Source of the DNA: BOG-908 sp964244615
GTDB taxonomy: Bacteria; Pseudomonadota; Alphaproteobacteria; Acetobacterales; Acetobacteraceae
Direction of reading: 5' to 3'
Assembly: GCA_964244615.1 (NCBI GenBank)
Contig: CAXTJP010000012.1
Coordinates: 1 to 51,956, forward strand
DNA length: 51,956 bases
Part shown: positions 24,219-31,970 of the stretch, piece by piece
How positions within the stretch are numbered: position 1 is the stretch's first letter
Layout: each line of letters starts with the position of its first letter
Made by a program: the position numbers and the translations under genes
The notes under the pieces: model-generated
The model's database searches: none
Told to the model about the DNA's origin: nothing
What the model saw: the letters and a program-made list of their open reading frames with translations, nothing else

Positions 24219-25235
24219 ATGGACTACATCATCGGCCAGAAACCGACGGCAGGCGACCGCGGCGCGCGCGCCACGTCCGCGAGCGGGCCGCAGACAGCGC
24301 TCCGTTCGACGGCACCCGCCGGTGCCGCGCCGGCGCCCTCGGTCGACGCCATGATCGTCGATGGCGACCAGCGCACCTTCATGCAGGACGTGATCGAGAC
24401 GTCGCGCACCATCCCGGTGCTGGTGGATTTCTGGGCCACCTGGTGCGGCCCCTGCAAGCAGCTGACACCGGCCCTGGAGCGCGTGACGCAGGCGGCCGGC
24501 GGCCGGCTGAAGCTCGTCAAGATCGACATCGACAAGAACAAGGCCCTGGTGGCCCAGCTCAGCCAGCTCGGCCTGCCGCTGCAGTCCGTGCCGACGGTCG
24601 CCGCGTTCTGGCAGGGCCAGATCGCCGACATCTTCCAGGGCGCCCTGCCCGAGAGCGAGATCAAGCGGTTCGCCGAGGCGCTGCTGAAGCTGGCCGGCGG
24701 CAGCATGCCGGCCGCCGACCTGCTGGCCGAGGCACGCGCGGCGCTCGAGGCCGGGCAGCCGGACGCGGCGGCCGACGGGTTCTCCGCCCTGCTCAACGAG
24801 GACCCGGAAAACCCCGAGGCCTGGGGGGGTCTGATCCGCGCCCTGCTGGCGATAGGCGACGAGGACCAGGCGCAGGATGCGCTGGCCCAGGTTCCGCCCA
24901 AGCATGCCGAACATGCCGAGGTGGCCGGCGCCCGATCCGCCCTCGCCTTGGCCGCCGAAGGCCGTCGCGCGGCGGGTCAGCTCGGCGCCTTCACCCGCAG
25001 GCTGCAGGCGGACCCGGACGACCACGAGGCACGCTACGAGATGGCGACGGCGCTGAACGCCACCGGCAAGCGCATGGAAGCGGCGGACGCCTTGCTGGAG
25101 ATCTTCAGGCGCGACCGGACCTGGCGCGACGACGCGGCGCGTCAGCAGCTGCTTAAGTTCTTCGAGGCCTGGGGTTTCGCCGACCCCGCCACCGCGGCGG
25201 CACGGCGAAAACTCTCCGCCCTGCTGTTCTCGTAG
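24219..25235 (+). CDS. cnoX: CnoX/YbbN-type thioredoxin-TPR chaperedoxin
   Basis: A 338-residue protein: a thioredoxin domain with an active WCGPCK site (VDFWATWCGPCKQL) and a C-terminal TPR-like helical half (LLAEARAALEAGQPDAAADGF, PENPEAWGGLIRALL, DDHEARYEMATALNATGK). CnoX binds unfolded proteins and passes them to GroEL; forms with CGPC also keep redox activity. The start ATG 24219 is in MDYIIGQ; a reading frame running 660 bp further upstream covers ygfZ on the other strand and is spurious. The Lon-N-domain gene starts 2 bp after its stop, so the two form a quality-control operon. Confidence 0.92.
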   Translation: MDYIIGQKPTAGDRGARATSASGPQTALRSTAPAGAAPAPSVDAMIVDGDQRTFMQDVIETSRTIPVLVDFWATWCGPCKQLTPALERVTQAAGGRLKLVKIDIDKNKALVAQLSQLGLPLQSVPTVAAFWQGQIADIFQGALPESEIKRFAEALLKLAGGSMPAADLLAEARAALEAGQPDAAADGFSALLNEDPENPEAWGGLIRALLAIGDEDQAQDALAQVPPKHAEHAEVAGARSALALAAEGRRAAGQLGAFTRRLQADPDDHEARYEMATALNATGKRMEAADALLEIFRRDRTWRDDAARQQLLKFFEAWGFADPATAAARRKLSALLFS

Positions 25236-25237
25236 CC

Positions 25238-25900
25238 ATGATGGGCCTTTTGCAGCCGACTTTGGCGGACCTGCCGGCGGAAATCCCGGTCTTCCCGCTC
25301 CCTGGCGCGCTGCTGCTGCCGTATGGCCGGCTGCCGCTGAACATCTTCGAGCCCCGCTACTTGGCGATGGTCGATGACAGCCTGGCGCAGGGGCGGATGT
25401 TCGGCATGATCCAACCCAACCGGCACGCCCCCCGCGGGCAGAATGGACCGAGCCTCTATCAGATCGGCTGTGTGGGCCGCCTGTCCCAGTTCGCCGAGAC
25501 CGATGACGGCCGCTACCTGATCACGCTGACCGGCATCAGCCGCTTCCGGGTCACCGAGGAGTTGCCGGTGCGCCATGGCTATCGCCGGATCGCGGCCGAT
25601 TACAGCCCGTTCCACGCCGACCTCGTCCCGCCCGGCACCGGGATGGGTGACCGTCGCGCCGAGTTGCTGGCGGCCCTGCGGCCGTTCTTCCTCATGCACG
25701 ACATCGACGCCAACTGGGAGGCGATCGAGCCGATGCCGGAGGCGCACCTGGTGACCACGCTGGCCATGCTGTGCCCGTTCGAGGACGCGGAGAAGCAGGC
25801 GCTGCTGGAAGCGCCAACCGAAGCCGACCGTGCGGCCGACCTGCTGGCCCTGCTGCGCATGTCGGTGCACGAAGGCGACCCGGGCCTGCGACCGAGCTGA
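25238..25900 (+). CDS. Lon-N (substrate-binding) domain protein without protease domain
   Basis: A 220-residue protein consisting of the Lon N-terminal substrate-binding domain alone: EIPVFPLPGALLLPYGRLPLNIFEPRYLAMVDD, then GCVGRLSQFAETDDGRYLITLTG, both typical of the LON family. There is no AAA+ or Ser-Lys protease part. Such single-domain proteins are found widely and their role is unclear; binding of misfolded proteins is a fair guess. It is coupled to cnoX, which supports quality control. The next gene begins 34 bp downstream. Confidence 0.88.
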   Translation: MMGLLQPTLADLPAEIPVFPLPGALLLPYGRLPLNIFEPRYLAMVDDSLAQGRMFGMIQPNRHAPRGQNGPSLYQIGCVGRLSQFAETDDGRYLITLTGISRFRVTEELPVRHGYRRIAADYSPFHADLVPPGTGMGDRRAELLAALRPFFLMHDIDANWEAIEPMPEAHLVTTLAMLCPFEDAEKQALLEAPTEADRAADLLALLRMSVHEGDPGLRPS

Positions 25901-25934
25901 GTGCGTCCCGCCCGGCTGCGGAGGAATATCATTC

Positions 25935-26102
25935 ATGCTGGATCCTCGATTATTGGAAATCCTGGTCTGCCCGGTGACGAAGGGGCCACTCGAGTACGAC
26001 CGTACGGCGGGCGAGCTGATCAGCCGGCAGGCCGGGCTCGCCTACCCGATCCGCGACGGCATCCCGGTCATGCTGCCCGACGAGGCGCGCGTGCTGGACT
26101 GA
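25935..26102 (+). CDS. Trm112-family protein (YcaR/UPF0434)
   Basis: A 55-residue protein with the Trm112 pattern: MLDPRLLEILVCPVTKGPLEYD, and a C-terminal LAYPIRDGIPVMLPDEAR. The family scaffolds methyltransferases, and the bacterial YcaR members sit in lipid A or folate loci. One Cys pair is incomplete (only VCPVTK), so the zinc site is probably lost, as is common in bacteria. A gaggaata ribosome site lies upstream of the ATG at 25935. It is the last gene of the cnoX run and precedes the tRNA-Gly. Confidence 0.9.
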   Translation: MLDPRLLEILVCPVTKGPLEYDRTAGELISRQAGLAYPIRDGIPVMLPDEARVLD

Positions 26103-26176
26103 CGCCGCGTGGTCGCCCGGCCAGACGGCGCCACGGCTCTTCCGCCCGGACGCCGGTCCGGCTATGGTTCGCCGGC

Positions 26177-26250
26177 GCGGGTGTAGTTCAATGGTAGAAC
26201 GGCAGCTTCCCAAGCTGCACACGAGGGTTCGATTCCCTTCACCCGCTCCA
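26177..26250 (+). tRNA. tRNA-Gly(CCC)
   Basis: A full cloverleaf: acceptor GCGGGTG/CACCCGC, anticodon stem GCAGC/GCTGC with loop TTCCCAA (anticodon CCC at 26209-26211), T-arm with GGTTCGATTCC, and a genomically encoded CCA at 26248-26250. No flanking integration-type repeats are seen. Confidence 0.97.
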
Positions 26251-26436
26251 GCGCCTGCCGGGACGTCGTGTCGCACCCCTCCCCGGATCGGGGCGGTGGT
26301 CGCCGCGGCCCGCCGCGGCGCCTCGCACGCCGCGCCGCTTTCGACCGGACGATCACGCTCGGGTGGGCATCTCGCGCATCGGCAACCACTGCCGGCCGCG
26401 CGACGTTCGCCGCCCGTGATGCCGAAGGAGACGACG
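26251..26436. other. Non-coding gap after tRNA-Gly with two GC-rich hairpins
   Basis: Two short palindromes: CCCCG/CGGGG with a 3-nt loop at 26281-26293, and CGCCGCGGC/GCCGCGGCG around a 2-nt centre at 26301-26320. Neither has a T-run, so neither is a convincing intrinsic terminator. No gene or conserved element is seen in the rest. Confidence 0.3.
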
Positions 26437-26634
26437 ATGGCTGAGAAGACGGACACCCATGAGCAGGCGCGCGACCTCGCAGAGGCGGCGCTGGGCGAAT
26501 ACGCCAAGGGGCACGAGAAGCAGGGCGACAAGCTGGCCGAGCAGGCGGTGAAGACCGACCGCCATGCGGTCGAGGAACTGGTGGAAGATCTCGACGAGGA
26601 TGCCCGGACGACCGGGGCGGGAGACAAGGCGTGA
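26437..26634 (+). CDS. Small charged helical protein, unknown
   Basis: A 65-residue, highly charged protein rich in Ala, Glu, Lys and Asp, with heptad-like patches (EQARDLAEAALGEYAKG, then EQAVKTDRHAVEELVEDL) that predict one or two amphipathic helices. It has no membrane segment and no recognised domain. An aaggag ribosome site lies 6 bp before the ATG at 26437, which argues for real translation. Its stop overlaps the next GTG (GTGA). Confidence 0.5.
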   Translation: MAEKTDTHEQARDLAEAALGEYAKGHEKQGDKLAEQAVKTDRHAVEELVEDLDEDARTTGAGDKA

Positions 26635-26780
26635 GCGGGCCGGCCGACACGGCGCGCGATCCCGGCGACGCGGTGCCGCCCGGCGTCGCCGTGCAGACGC
26701 CGGAGCCGTTGAGCGACAACGACCGCCGGGTGAAGGAGAAGCTCGAAGACCTCAGTCACCAGGACAAGACGCCGGGCTGA
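26631..26780 (+). CDS. Very short coupled ORF, unknown
   Basis: A 49-residue reading frame from GTG at 26631 to TGA at 26778-26780. It begins MSGPADTARD and ends with a charged helix (NDRRVKEKLEDLSHQDK). The GTGA overlap with the upstream ORF and shared codon style suggest coupled translation. No homology is recognised, and such a short frame could be chance. Its stop sits inside a perfect 20-bp palindrome that also holds the accC stop. Confidence 0.35.
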   Translation: MSGPADTARDPGDAVPPGVAVQTPEPLSDNDRRVKEKLEDLSHQDKTPG

Positions 26781-26790
26781 TCAGCCCGGC
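26771..26790. terminator. Perfect 20-bp palindrome over two convergent stop codons
   Basis: GCCGGGCTGATCAGCCCGGC is its own reverse complement. Its centre joins the TGA of the short plus-strand ORF (26778-26780) to the stop of accC on the minus strand (26781-26783). A cruciform or bidirectional terminator is plausible; no T-run follows. Confidence 0.45.
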
Positions 26791-28190
26791 GCGTCCGTTG
26801 CAAGCGCTTTGTCCACTGCAAGCGCTTTGTCCACCGCGAACGCTTTCTCCACGAAGCGCTCGAGCCAGTGGATCGTGTAATCGCCGGCCTGGAACTCCGG
26901 CTGCTCGATGATCAGCTGGTGCAGCGGCAGCGTGGTCTTGATGCCCAGCACGGCAAACTCGTCCAGCGCGCGACGCAACCGGGCGATCGCCTCGGCCCGG
27001 GTTGGCGCATGGACGATCAGCTTGGCGACGAGGCTGTCGTAGTAGGGCGGGACGACGTAGCCGGCATAGAGGGCGGAATCGACGCGCACGCCCATGCCGC
27101 CCGGGGCGTGAAACGCCTGCACGCGGCCGGGCGTCGGCATGAAGGTCTCCGGATCCTCGGCGTTGACCCGGCATTCGATCGCGTGGCCGGAGAAGCGCAC
27201 GTCCTCCTGCGCGTAACCCAGCGGCTCCCCCGCGGCGATCCTGATCTGCTCGCGCACCAGGTCGACGTTGCAGACCATTTCGGTGACCGGGTGTTCCACC
27301 TGCAGTCGCGTGTTCATCTCGATGAACGCGAACTGGCCGTCCTGGTAGAGAAACTCCAGCGTGCCGGCGTTGCGGTAGCCGAGTTTCCGCAAGGCCGCGG
27401 TGGCGGTGGCGCCGATCCGGTCGCGCTCATCGCCCGTCAGGGCCGGGGAGCCCGCCTCCTCGAGAAGTTTCTGGTGCCGGCGCTGCAGGCTGCAGTCGCG
27501 CTCGCCGAAATGCACCACGTTGCCGAACGTATCGGCCATCACCTGCAATTCGATGTGGCGCGGCCGGTCCAGGTATTTTTCGAGGTACACCTCGTCGTTG
27601 CCGAACGCGGCGCGCGCCTCGGTGCGGGCCACGCGCCAGGCTTCCTCCAGCTCGTCCTCGGAGAGTGCCACCTTCATGCCGCGTCCGCCGCCGCCGGCGG
27701 TGGCCTTGATCAGCACCGGGTAGCCGATCACGGCCGCGATGGCCCGGGCGCTCTCCAGGTCGGGCAGCGCCCCGTCCGAACCGGGCACCAGCGGCACGCC
27801 CAGTCCGGCCATGGCGGTGCGCGCGGTGATCTTGTCGCCCATCATCCTGATGTGTTCCGAGGACGGGCCGATGAAGGTAAGGCCGTGCGCCTCCACCATC
27901 TCGGCAAAGCCCGCGTTCTCCGACAGGAAGCCGTAGCCCGGGTGGATCGCGTCCGCCCCGGTCACCGACGCCGCCGAGAGGATGGACGCCATGTTGAGGT
28001 AGCTGTCGCGCGCGGACGGCGGGCCGATGCACACGCTCTCGTCCGACAGGCGCACGTGCATGGCCTCGGAATCGGCGGTCGAATGCACGGCGACCGTGGG
28101 AATGCCCAGCTCGCGGCAGGCACGCTGCACGCGCAGCGCGATCTCGCCACGATTGGCGATCAAGACCTTGCCGAACAGGGGGGCAGCCAT
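26781..28190 (-). CDS. accC: Acetyl-CoA carboxylase biotin carboxylase subunit
   Basis: Carboxylates biotin on AccB using ATP and bicarbonate, the first step of fatty acid synthesis. The N-terminus is FGKVLIANRGEIALRVQRAC, the ATP-grasp Gly-rich loop is GGGGRGMK, and the later MNTRLQVEHPVTEMV active-site segment is intact. The length (469) is slightly long because of a C-terminal tail, KAFAVDKALAVDKALATD, encoded by three tandem 18-bp repeats at 26800-26853. The ATG at 28190 lies 2 bp after the accB stop. Order aroQ-accB-accC is normal. Confidence 0.97.
   Translation of the reverse strand: MAAPLFGKVLIANRGEIALRVQRACRELGIPTVAVHSTADSEAMHVRLSDESVCIGPPSARDSYLNMASILSAASVTGADAIHPGYGFLSENAGFAEMVEAHGLTFIGPSSEHIRMMGDKITARTAMAGLGVPLVPGSDGALPDLESARAIAAVIGYPVLIKATAGGGGRGMKVALSEDELEEAWRVARTEARAAFGNDEVYLEKYLDRPRHIELQVMADTFGNVVHFGERDCSLQRRHQKLLEEAGSPALTGDERDRIGATATAALRKLGYRNAGTLEFLYQDGQFAFIEMNTRLQVEHPVTEMVCNVDLVREQIRIAAGEPLGYAQEDVRFSGHAIECRVNAEDPETFMPTPGRVQAFHAPGGMGVRVDSALYAGYVVPPYYDSLVAKLIVHAPTRAEAIARLRRALDEFAVLGIKTTLPLHQLIIEQPEFQAGDYTIHWLERFVEKAFAVDKALAVDKALATDAPG
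26800..26853. repeat. Three 18-bp tandem repeats encoding the accC C-terminal tail
   Basis: Units at 26800-26817, 26818-26835 and 26836-26853 share the plus-strand pattern gc(a/g)a(a/g)cgcttt(g/c)tccac. The first two differ at one base only. They encode AVDKAL-type repeats after the conserved AccC fold, so copy-number variation would not shift the frame. Confidence 0.8.
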
Positions 28191-28192
28191 GG

Positions 28193-28708
28193 TCAGTCGA
28201 TGACCATCAGCACTTCGCCGTACTCCACCGGCACCCCGGGGCTGATCAGGATCCGGCTGAGCGTGCCCGCGCGGGGCGCCTTGATCTGGTTGAACGTCTT
28301 CATCGCCTCGATCAGCAGGAGCGTCTGGCCGGCCGAGACGCTTTGGCCGACCCCCACGTAGCTCGCGGCGCCAGGCTCGGGCGCGAGGTAGGCGATGCCC
28401 ACCATCGGGCTTTTCACGGCGCCGGGGTGATTGGCGAAATCCAGCTCCTCGGCGGCCGGCGTCAGCGCGCCGGATGCGGGCATGGACGCGGCCACCGAGG
28501 CTGCCGCGGCCTGGGGCACGGCCGCCTGCACCACGCCGGGCGCCCGCTTGACGCGTATGCGGCTGTCGCCCTCGGCGATCTCGATCTCGGTCAGGCCGGT
28601 CTCCAGCAGGATGTCGGCCAGGACCCGTATCGCATCGGCATCGACCGGAAGTCGCCTCGACGCGTCGGGGACTTGTCCCGCGGGCTGGTCGGCGGGCAGG
28701 CGGCTCAT
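28193..28708 (-). CDS. accB: Acetyl-CoA carboxylase biotin carboxyl carrier protein
   Basis: A 171-residue carrier that bears biotin. The C-terminal biotinyl domain has the lysine in LLIEAMKTFNQIKAPRAG; the usual EAMKMMN is EAMKTFN here. An N-terminal helical part (RVLADILLETGLTEIEIAEGDSRIRVKR) and an Ala/Pro-rich linker fit the family. The ATG at 28708 overlaps the aroQ stop by 4 bp. An upstream reading to 28963 covers aroQ in another frame and is not real. Confidence 0.95.
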   Translation of the reverse strand: MSRLPADQPAGQVPDASRRLPVDADAIRVLADILLETGLTEIEIAEGDSRIRVKRAPGVVQAAVPQAAAASVAASMPASGALTPAAEELDFANHPGAVKSPMVGIAYLAPEPGAASYVGVGQSVSAGQTLLLIEAMKTFNQIKAPRAGTLSRILISPGVPVEYGEVLMVID

Positions 28709-29157
28709 TGATCTTCGTCCAGTAGCATCTCGGCCAATGCCGTCAGTGCCAGACCATAGCCGCGTATGCCAAGGCCGCAGACCACGCCCTGCACCGCGCG
28801 CGAGATCAGCGAAATGCGGCGGAAATCCTCGCGGGCATGGATGTTGGTCAGGTGCACCTCGACCGCCGGCAGCTCGACGGCCAGCAGCGCGTCCATCAGG
28901 GCGACCGAGGTGTGGCTGTAGCCGCCCGGGTTGATGACGATGCCGCGGGCACGGCTGCGGCATTCCTGCACCCAGGTGATCAGCTCGCCTTCATGGTTGG
29001 TCTGCCGGAAGTCGATCGAAAGGTCGAGCGCCTCGGCCGTCTCGGCGCACAGCGCCTCCAGGTCGTCGATCGTGGCGGCTCCGTAGAGCGTGGGCTCGCG
29101 GGAGCCGAGCAGGTTGAGGTTCGGACCGTTGAAGACGGCGATGAGCGGAAGGGCCAT
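28705..29157 (-). CDS. aroQ: 3-dehydroquinate dehydratase, type II
   Basis: Third step of the shikimate pathway. The 150-residue protein has IAVFNGPNLNLLGSREPTLYG at the start, the catalytic Tyr in that segment (REPTLYG), RQTNHEGELITWVQE, INPGGYSHTSVALMDAL and the His in VEVHLTNIHARE. All match type II DHQase, a homododecamer. It begins the aroQ-accB-accC operon, a common arrangement. Confidence 0.97.
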   Translation of the reverse strand: MALPLIAVFNGPNLNLLGSREPTLYGAATIDDLEALCAETAEALDLSIDFRQTNHEGELITWVQECRSRARGIVINPGGYSHTSVALMDALLAVELPAVEVHLTNIHAREDFRRISLISRAVQGVVCGLGIRGYGLALTALAEMLLDEDQ

Positions 29158-29251
29158 ACTCGCCGGGCGTTAGCATGGCGGCCGTGCGTAAGAAAGGCCG
29201 GCGGCCCGCACCCCGGGCCGAAGCGGACCGCGGGATGCGTCGGCAAGGGTT

Positions 29252-29974
29252 TCAGGACTCGTACGTCAGCACCGGGCTCGGGGCGGCGGGCGTGCCGGAG
29301 GATGGCCGGGCCGGCTCGGACGAGCGGGCCTGGTCGGTCAGCATCTCGATGCGACCGGTGATCTGTCCGCCATCCTCGACCGTCAGGCGGCGGCAGCGGG
29401 CGGTGCCCAGCACGGTGCCGGTAGCGCGTACCACCAGGCTGCCGCGGACGGTCAGCGTTCCGTCGACGGTGCCGGCCACCTCGGCATCCTCCACCTCGAC
29501 CTCGCCTCGGAACACGCCGCCGGGCGAGACCGAGAGTTCGGTCGCGTGGATCATGCTGGCTTCCACCGTGCCTTCGACCACCAGGCGCTCGGCGTCCTGC
29601 ACCATGCCCTGGACGCTGATGCCGCGGCCCACCACCAGGGTGCGGCGTTCCGGCCCGACGATCGGGCCCTCGCGTCCGGGGCCGCCGCGCAAGGCAGGGG
29701 GACCGGGGGGACGGGGCGGCGCCGAGGGCGGCATCGGCGGATTGCCCGACGGCGGCGGATTGGCTGAGACGACGGGTGAGGCGAACGGGGAGCGTCCCAT
29801 GGCGGGGTCCTTGAACAATACGGGGGCGGCAGGCGCGGGCGGACGTGGCGGCACGCCCAGCCCGGTATCGAGCGTTGGGCTGGGGGCGCCCGGTTCCTGC
29901 GTCTGCTCGCTCGAGGGTTTATCCATCTTCTGCTCCGGCTCGTCGTCGGGCTTGCGGCGTTTGAACAAAGGCAT
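29252..29974 (-). CDS. Bactofilin (polymer-forming cytoskeletal protein)
   Basis: A 240-residue protein with a basic/charged start (MPLFKRRKPDDEP), a long Pro-rich linker and a bactofilin beta-helix: LVVGRGISVQGMVQDAERLVVEGTVEASMI, AEVAGTVDGTLTVRGSLVVRATGTVLGTARC and LTVEDGGQITGRI. Bactofilins form filaments that position wall enzymes or stalk proteins at the membrane. The start is ambiguous: Met at 29974 (close to the family start) or 29992. No partner M23 peptidase lies next to it, unlike many bactofilin loci. Confidence 0.9.
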   Translation of the reverse strand: MPLFKRRKPDDEPEQKMDKPSSEQTQEPGAPSPTLDTGLGVPPRPPAPAAPVLFKDPAMGRSPFASPVVSANPPPSGNPPMPPSAPPRPPGPPALRGGPGREGPIVGPERRTLVVGRGISVQGMVQDAERLVVEGTVEASMIHATELSVSPGGVFRGEVEVEDAEVAGTVDGTLTVRGSLVVRATGTVLGTARCRRLTVEDGGQITGRIEMLTDQARSSEPARPSSGTPAAPSPVLTYES

Positions 29975-30109
29975 CCCCTTCGGAGATATCATGTCGGAAG
30001 GATCAGTCGACGCCCAGACTGCCGTTCCTGCGCGGCCGGTCGAGGCATGGCACTTCGACGGGTCGGCCTAACACGCGCCCTTCGGGGGTAACAACCCGTC
30101 ACGGTCGCG

Positions 30110-30817
30110 TTATCCCCAGCTTTCGCCGGTGCCCGAAGCCGGGCCCGGCGCCCATGGCGGGACGCGGGTGCGTTGCATCAGCACATGCACCATGCAGGCC
30201 GTCCCCAGCACCGGCACCAGAAGGTTGGCCAGCGGCACGTAGCCGGCCAGTGACAGCGCCGCCCCTTGCGCCAGCACCGCGCCGCGGTGGCGCCGGTAGA
30301 GCGCGCCCGCCTCGGGCCGACCCATCCGGCGCATGGCGACCGCCACGAAGAGGCCGCGGCCGAGCGCCCAGGCGGTGATGGCCCAGCCGAACACCAGGCC
30401 GATGCCCGGCAGCACCAGCGCCAGCACCAGGCCCAGCAGACTGAGCGCCAGCACCAGGGCGCCCACCACCACGCCCTCCCAGAGCTGCTCGGCCAGGCCG
30501 GCACCCTCGGGCTCCGGCAAGGCGGGGTACCAGCGCCGCTCCACCGCCCGGCAGACCGGCTCCATGAACAGCGAGGCGATCACCACGGCCACGGGCAGGA
30601 ACAGCCACAGGCCGGAGACCACGACGGCGAACCCGCCCAGCACGCCGGCGATCCAGGCCAGCCAGGCGATGCCGGCCAGCGCGTGGTGCAGCCCGGCGGC
30701 GGTGGCCGCGCAGAGCAGGGCGAAGCAGGCCGCCGAGAGCGCCAGGCTGGCCAGCAGCACGCGCAGGATGGCCGGGTCGTCCAGCTGTTCGACGGCGCGC
30801 GCGATCGGGGTGAACAT
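30110..30817 (-). CDS. EI24-domain (CysZ-like) membrane protein
   Basis: A 235-residue membrane protein with about four to six hydrophobic segments. The pattern matches EI24/CysZ: an N-terminal amphipathic start (MFTPIARAVEQLDDP), then ILRVLLASLALSAACFALL, FLPVAVVIASLFMEPVC, a VLPGIGLVFGWAITAWALGRG stretch and AMRRMGRPEAGALYRRHRGAVLAQG. CysZ imports sulfate; most EI24 proteins in alphaproteobacteria are uncharacterised. It is divergent from the PfkB gene, 65 bp away. Confidence 0.75.
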   Translation of the reverse strand: MFTPIARAVEQLDDPAILRVLLASLALSAACFALLCAATAAGLHHALAGIAWLAWIAGVLGGFAVVVSGLWLFLPVAVVIASLFMEPVCRAVERRWYPALPEPEGAGLAEQLWEGVVVGALVLALSLLGLVLALVLPGIGLVFGWAITAWALGRGLFVAVAMRRMGRPEAGALYRRHRGAVLAQGAALSLAGYVPLANLLVPVLGTACMVHVLMQRTRVPPWAPGPASGTGESWG

Positions 30818-30882
30818 GGCGGGGCCTGCCTCCTGGCACGAACTGTTGCCCGAGCGCGGGTTTTCGGCAAAGAGGCACCCCC

Positions 30883-31878
30883 ATGAACAAGCCCCGCTTC
30901 GACCTGCCCCGCTTCGACCTAGTCGGCATCGGCAACGCCATCGTGGACGTGGTCTCGCCCGCCGACCATGCCTTCCTGTCGCGCCACGACATGCATCCGG
31001 GCGGCATGGCGCTGATCGACGCCGAGGCGGCCGAGCGCCTCTACGCCGCCATGCCACGGGGTCAGGAGAGCAGCGGCGGCTCGGTGGCCAACACCTGCGC
31101 GGTGGCCGCGGGCCTCGGCGCCCGCGTCGCCTATATCGGCAAGGTCGCCGACGACGCGCTGGGCACCACCTTCGCGCGCGACATCACCGCGGCCGGCGTG
31201 CATTTCCCGACCGCGCGCCTGGCCGGCGGGGCGCCCACCGCGCGCTGCCTGATCCTGGTCACGCCGAACGGGCAGCGGACGATGAACACCTTCCTCGGCG
31301 CCTCGGTCGCGTTCGGCGAGCACGACGTGGACGCGGCCCTGATCGCGGACTCGGCGGTGCTGTACCTCGAGGGCTACCTGTTCGACCCGCCCGCGGCCCA
31401 GACGGCGTTCCGCGCCGCGGCCCGGGCGGCGCGCGTGGCCGGCCGGCAGGTGGCGCTGTCGCTGTCGGACGCGTTCTGCGTCGACCGCCACCGCGACGCG
31501 TTCCGCACCCTGCTCGCCGACGTCGACATCCTGTTCGCCAACGAGGCCGAGATCTGCAGCCTGTACGAGGCCAACCGGTTCGAGGACGCGGCGGATGCGG
31601 CCCGCACCGACGTGGCGCTGGCCGCGCTGACCCGTTCGGAGGCCGGCAGCCTGATCCTGCGCGGCAACGAACGCGTGTCGGTATCGGCCGAGCCGGCGCG
31701 GGTGGTGGACACGACCGGCGCCGGCGACGCCTACGCCGCCGGCTTCCTGACCGCCTACACCGCAGGGCGGAGCCTAGCCGCCTGCGGCCGCCTGGGCAGC
31801 ATGGCCGCAGCCGCGGTGATCTCGCAGTACGGCGCACGGCCCTCCGCCGATCTCGGCGGCATGCTGGCCCGCGTCTGA
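30883..31878 (+). CDS. PfkB-family carbohydrate kinase, adenosine-kinase-like
   Basis: A 331-residue ribokinase-fold kinase. The N-terminal DLVGIGNAIVDVVSPADHAFL, the substrate loop GGSVANTCAVAAGLGARVAYIGKV and the C-terminal anion-hole motif DTTGAGDAYAAGFLTAYTAG (with catalytic Asp) are clear. The pattern in residues 10-80 looks closest to adenosine kinase-like members, so adenosine or inosine phosphorylation is a fair guess; another sugar cannot be excluded. The ATG at 30883 is used. Repeat copy D follows 7 bp after the stop. Confidence 0.88.
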   Translation: MNKPRFDLPRFDLVGIGNAIVDVVSPADHAFLSRHDMHPGGMALIDAEAAERLYAAMPRGQESSGGSVANTCAVAAGLGARVAYIGKVADDALGTTFARDITAAGVHFPTARLAGGAPTARCLILVTPNGQRTMNTFLGASVAFGEHDVDAALIADSAVLYLEGYLFDPPAAQTAFRAAARAARVAGRQVALSLSDAFCVDRHRDAFRTLLADVDILFANEAEICSLYEANRFEDAADAARTDVALAALTRSEAGSLILRGNERVSVSAEPARVVDTTGAGDAYAAGFLTAYTAGRSLAACGRLGSMAAAAVISQYGARPSADLGGMLARV

Positions 31879-31884
31879 GACTGT

Positions 31885-31970
31885 CTTGATGAATAGAAGT
31901 CTTTTGCTTCTTTTCTTCAGAGAAGACCTTCTTTCTTGAAAGAAAGAAGCAAAGAACTTTTGTTCATTTG
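31885..31970. repeat. Dispersed intergenic repeat, copy D (head-to-head units)
   Basis: A direct unit gatgaatagaagtcttttg with a cttcttttcttcagagaag core is followed by an inverted unit, ctttcttgaaagaaagaagc then aaagaacttttgttcattt. It lies between convergent PfkB and hydrolase genes. The hydrolase stop (31964-31966) is formed inside the repeat's end (ttcattt). Confidence 0.85.
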
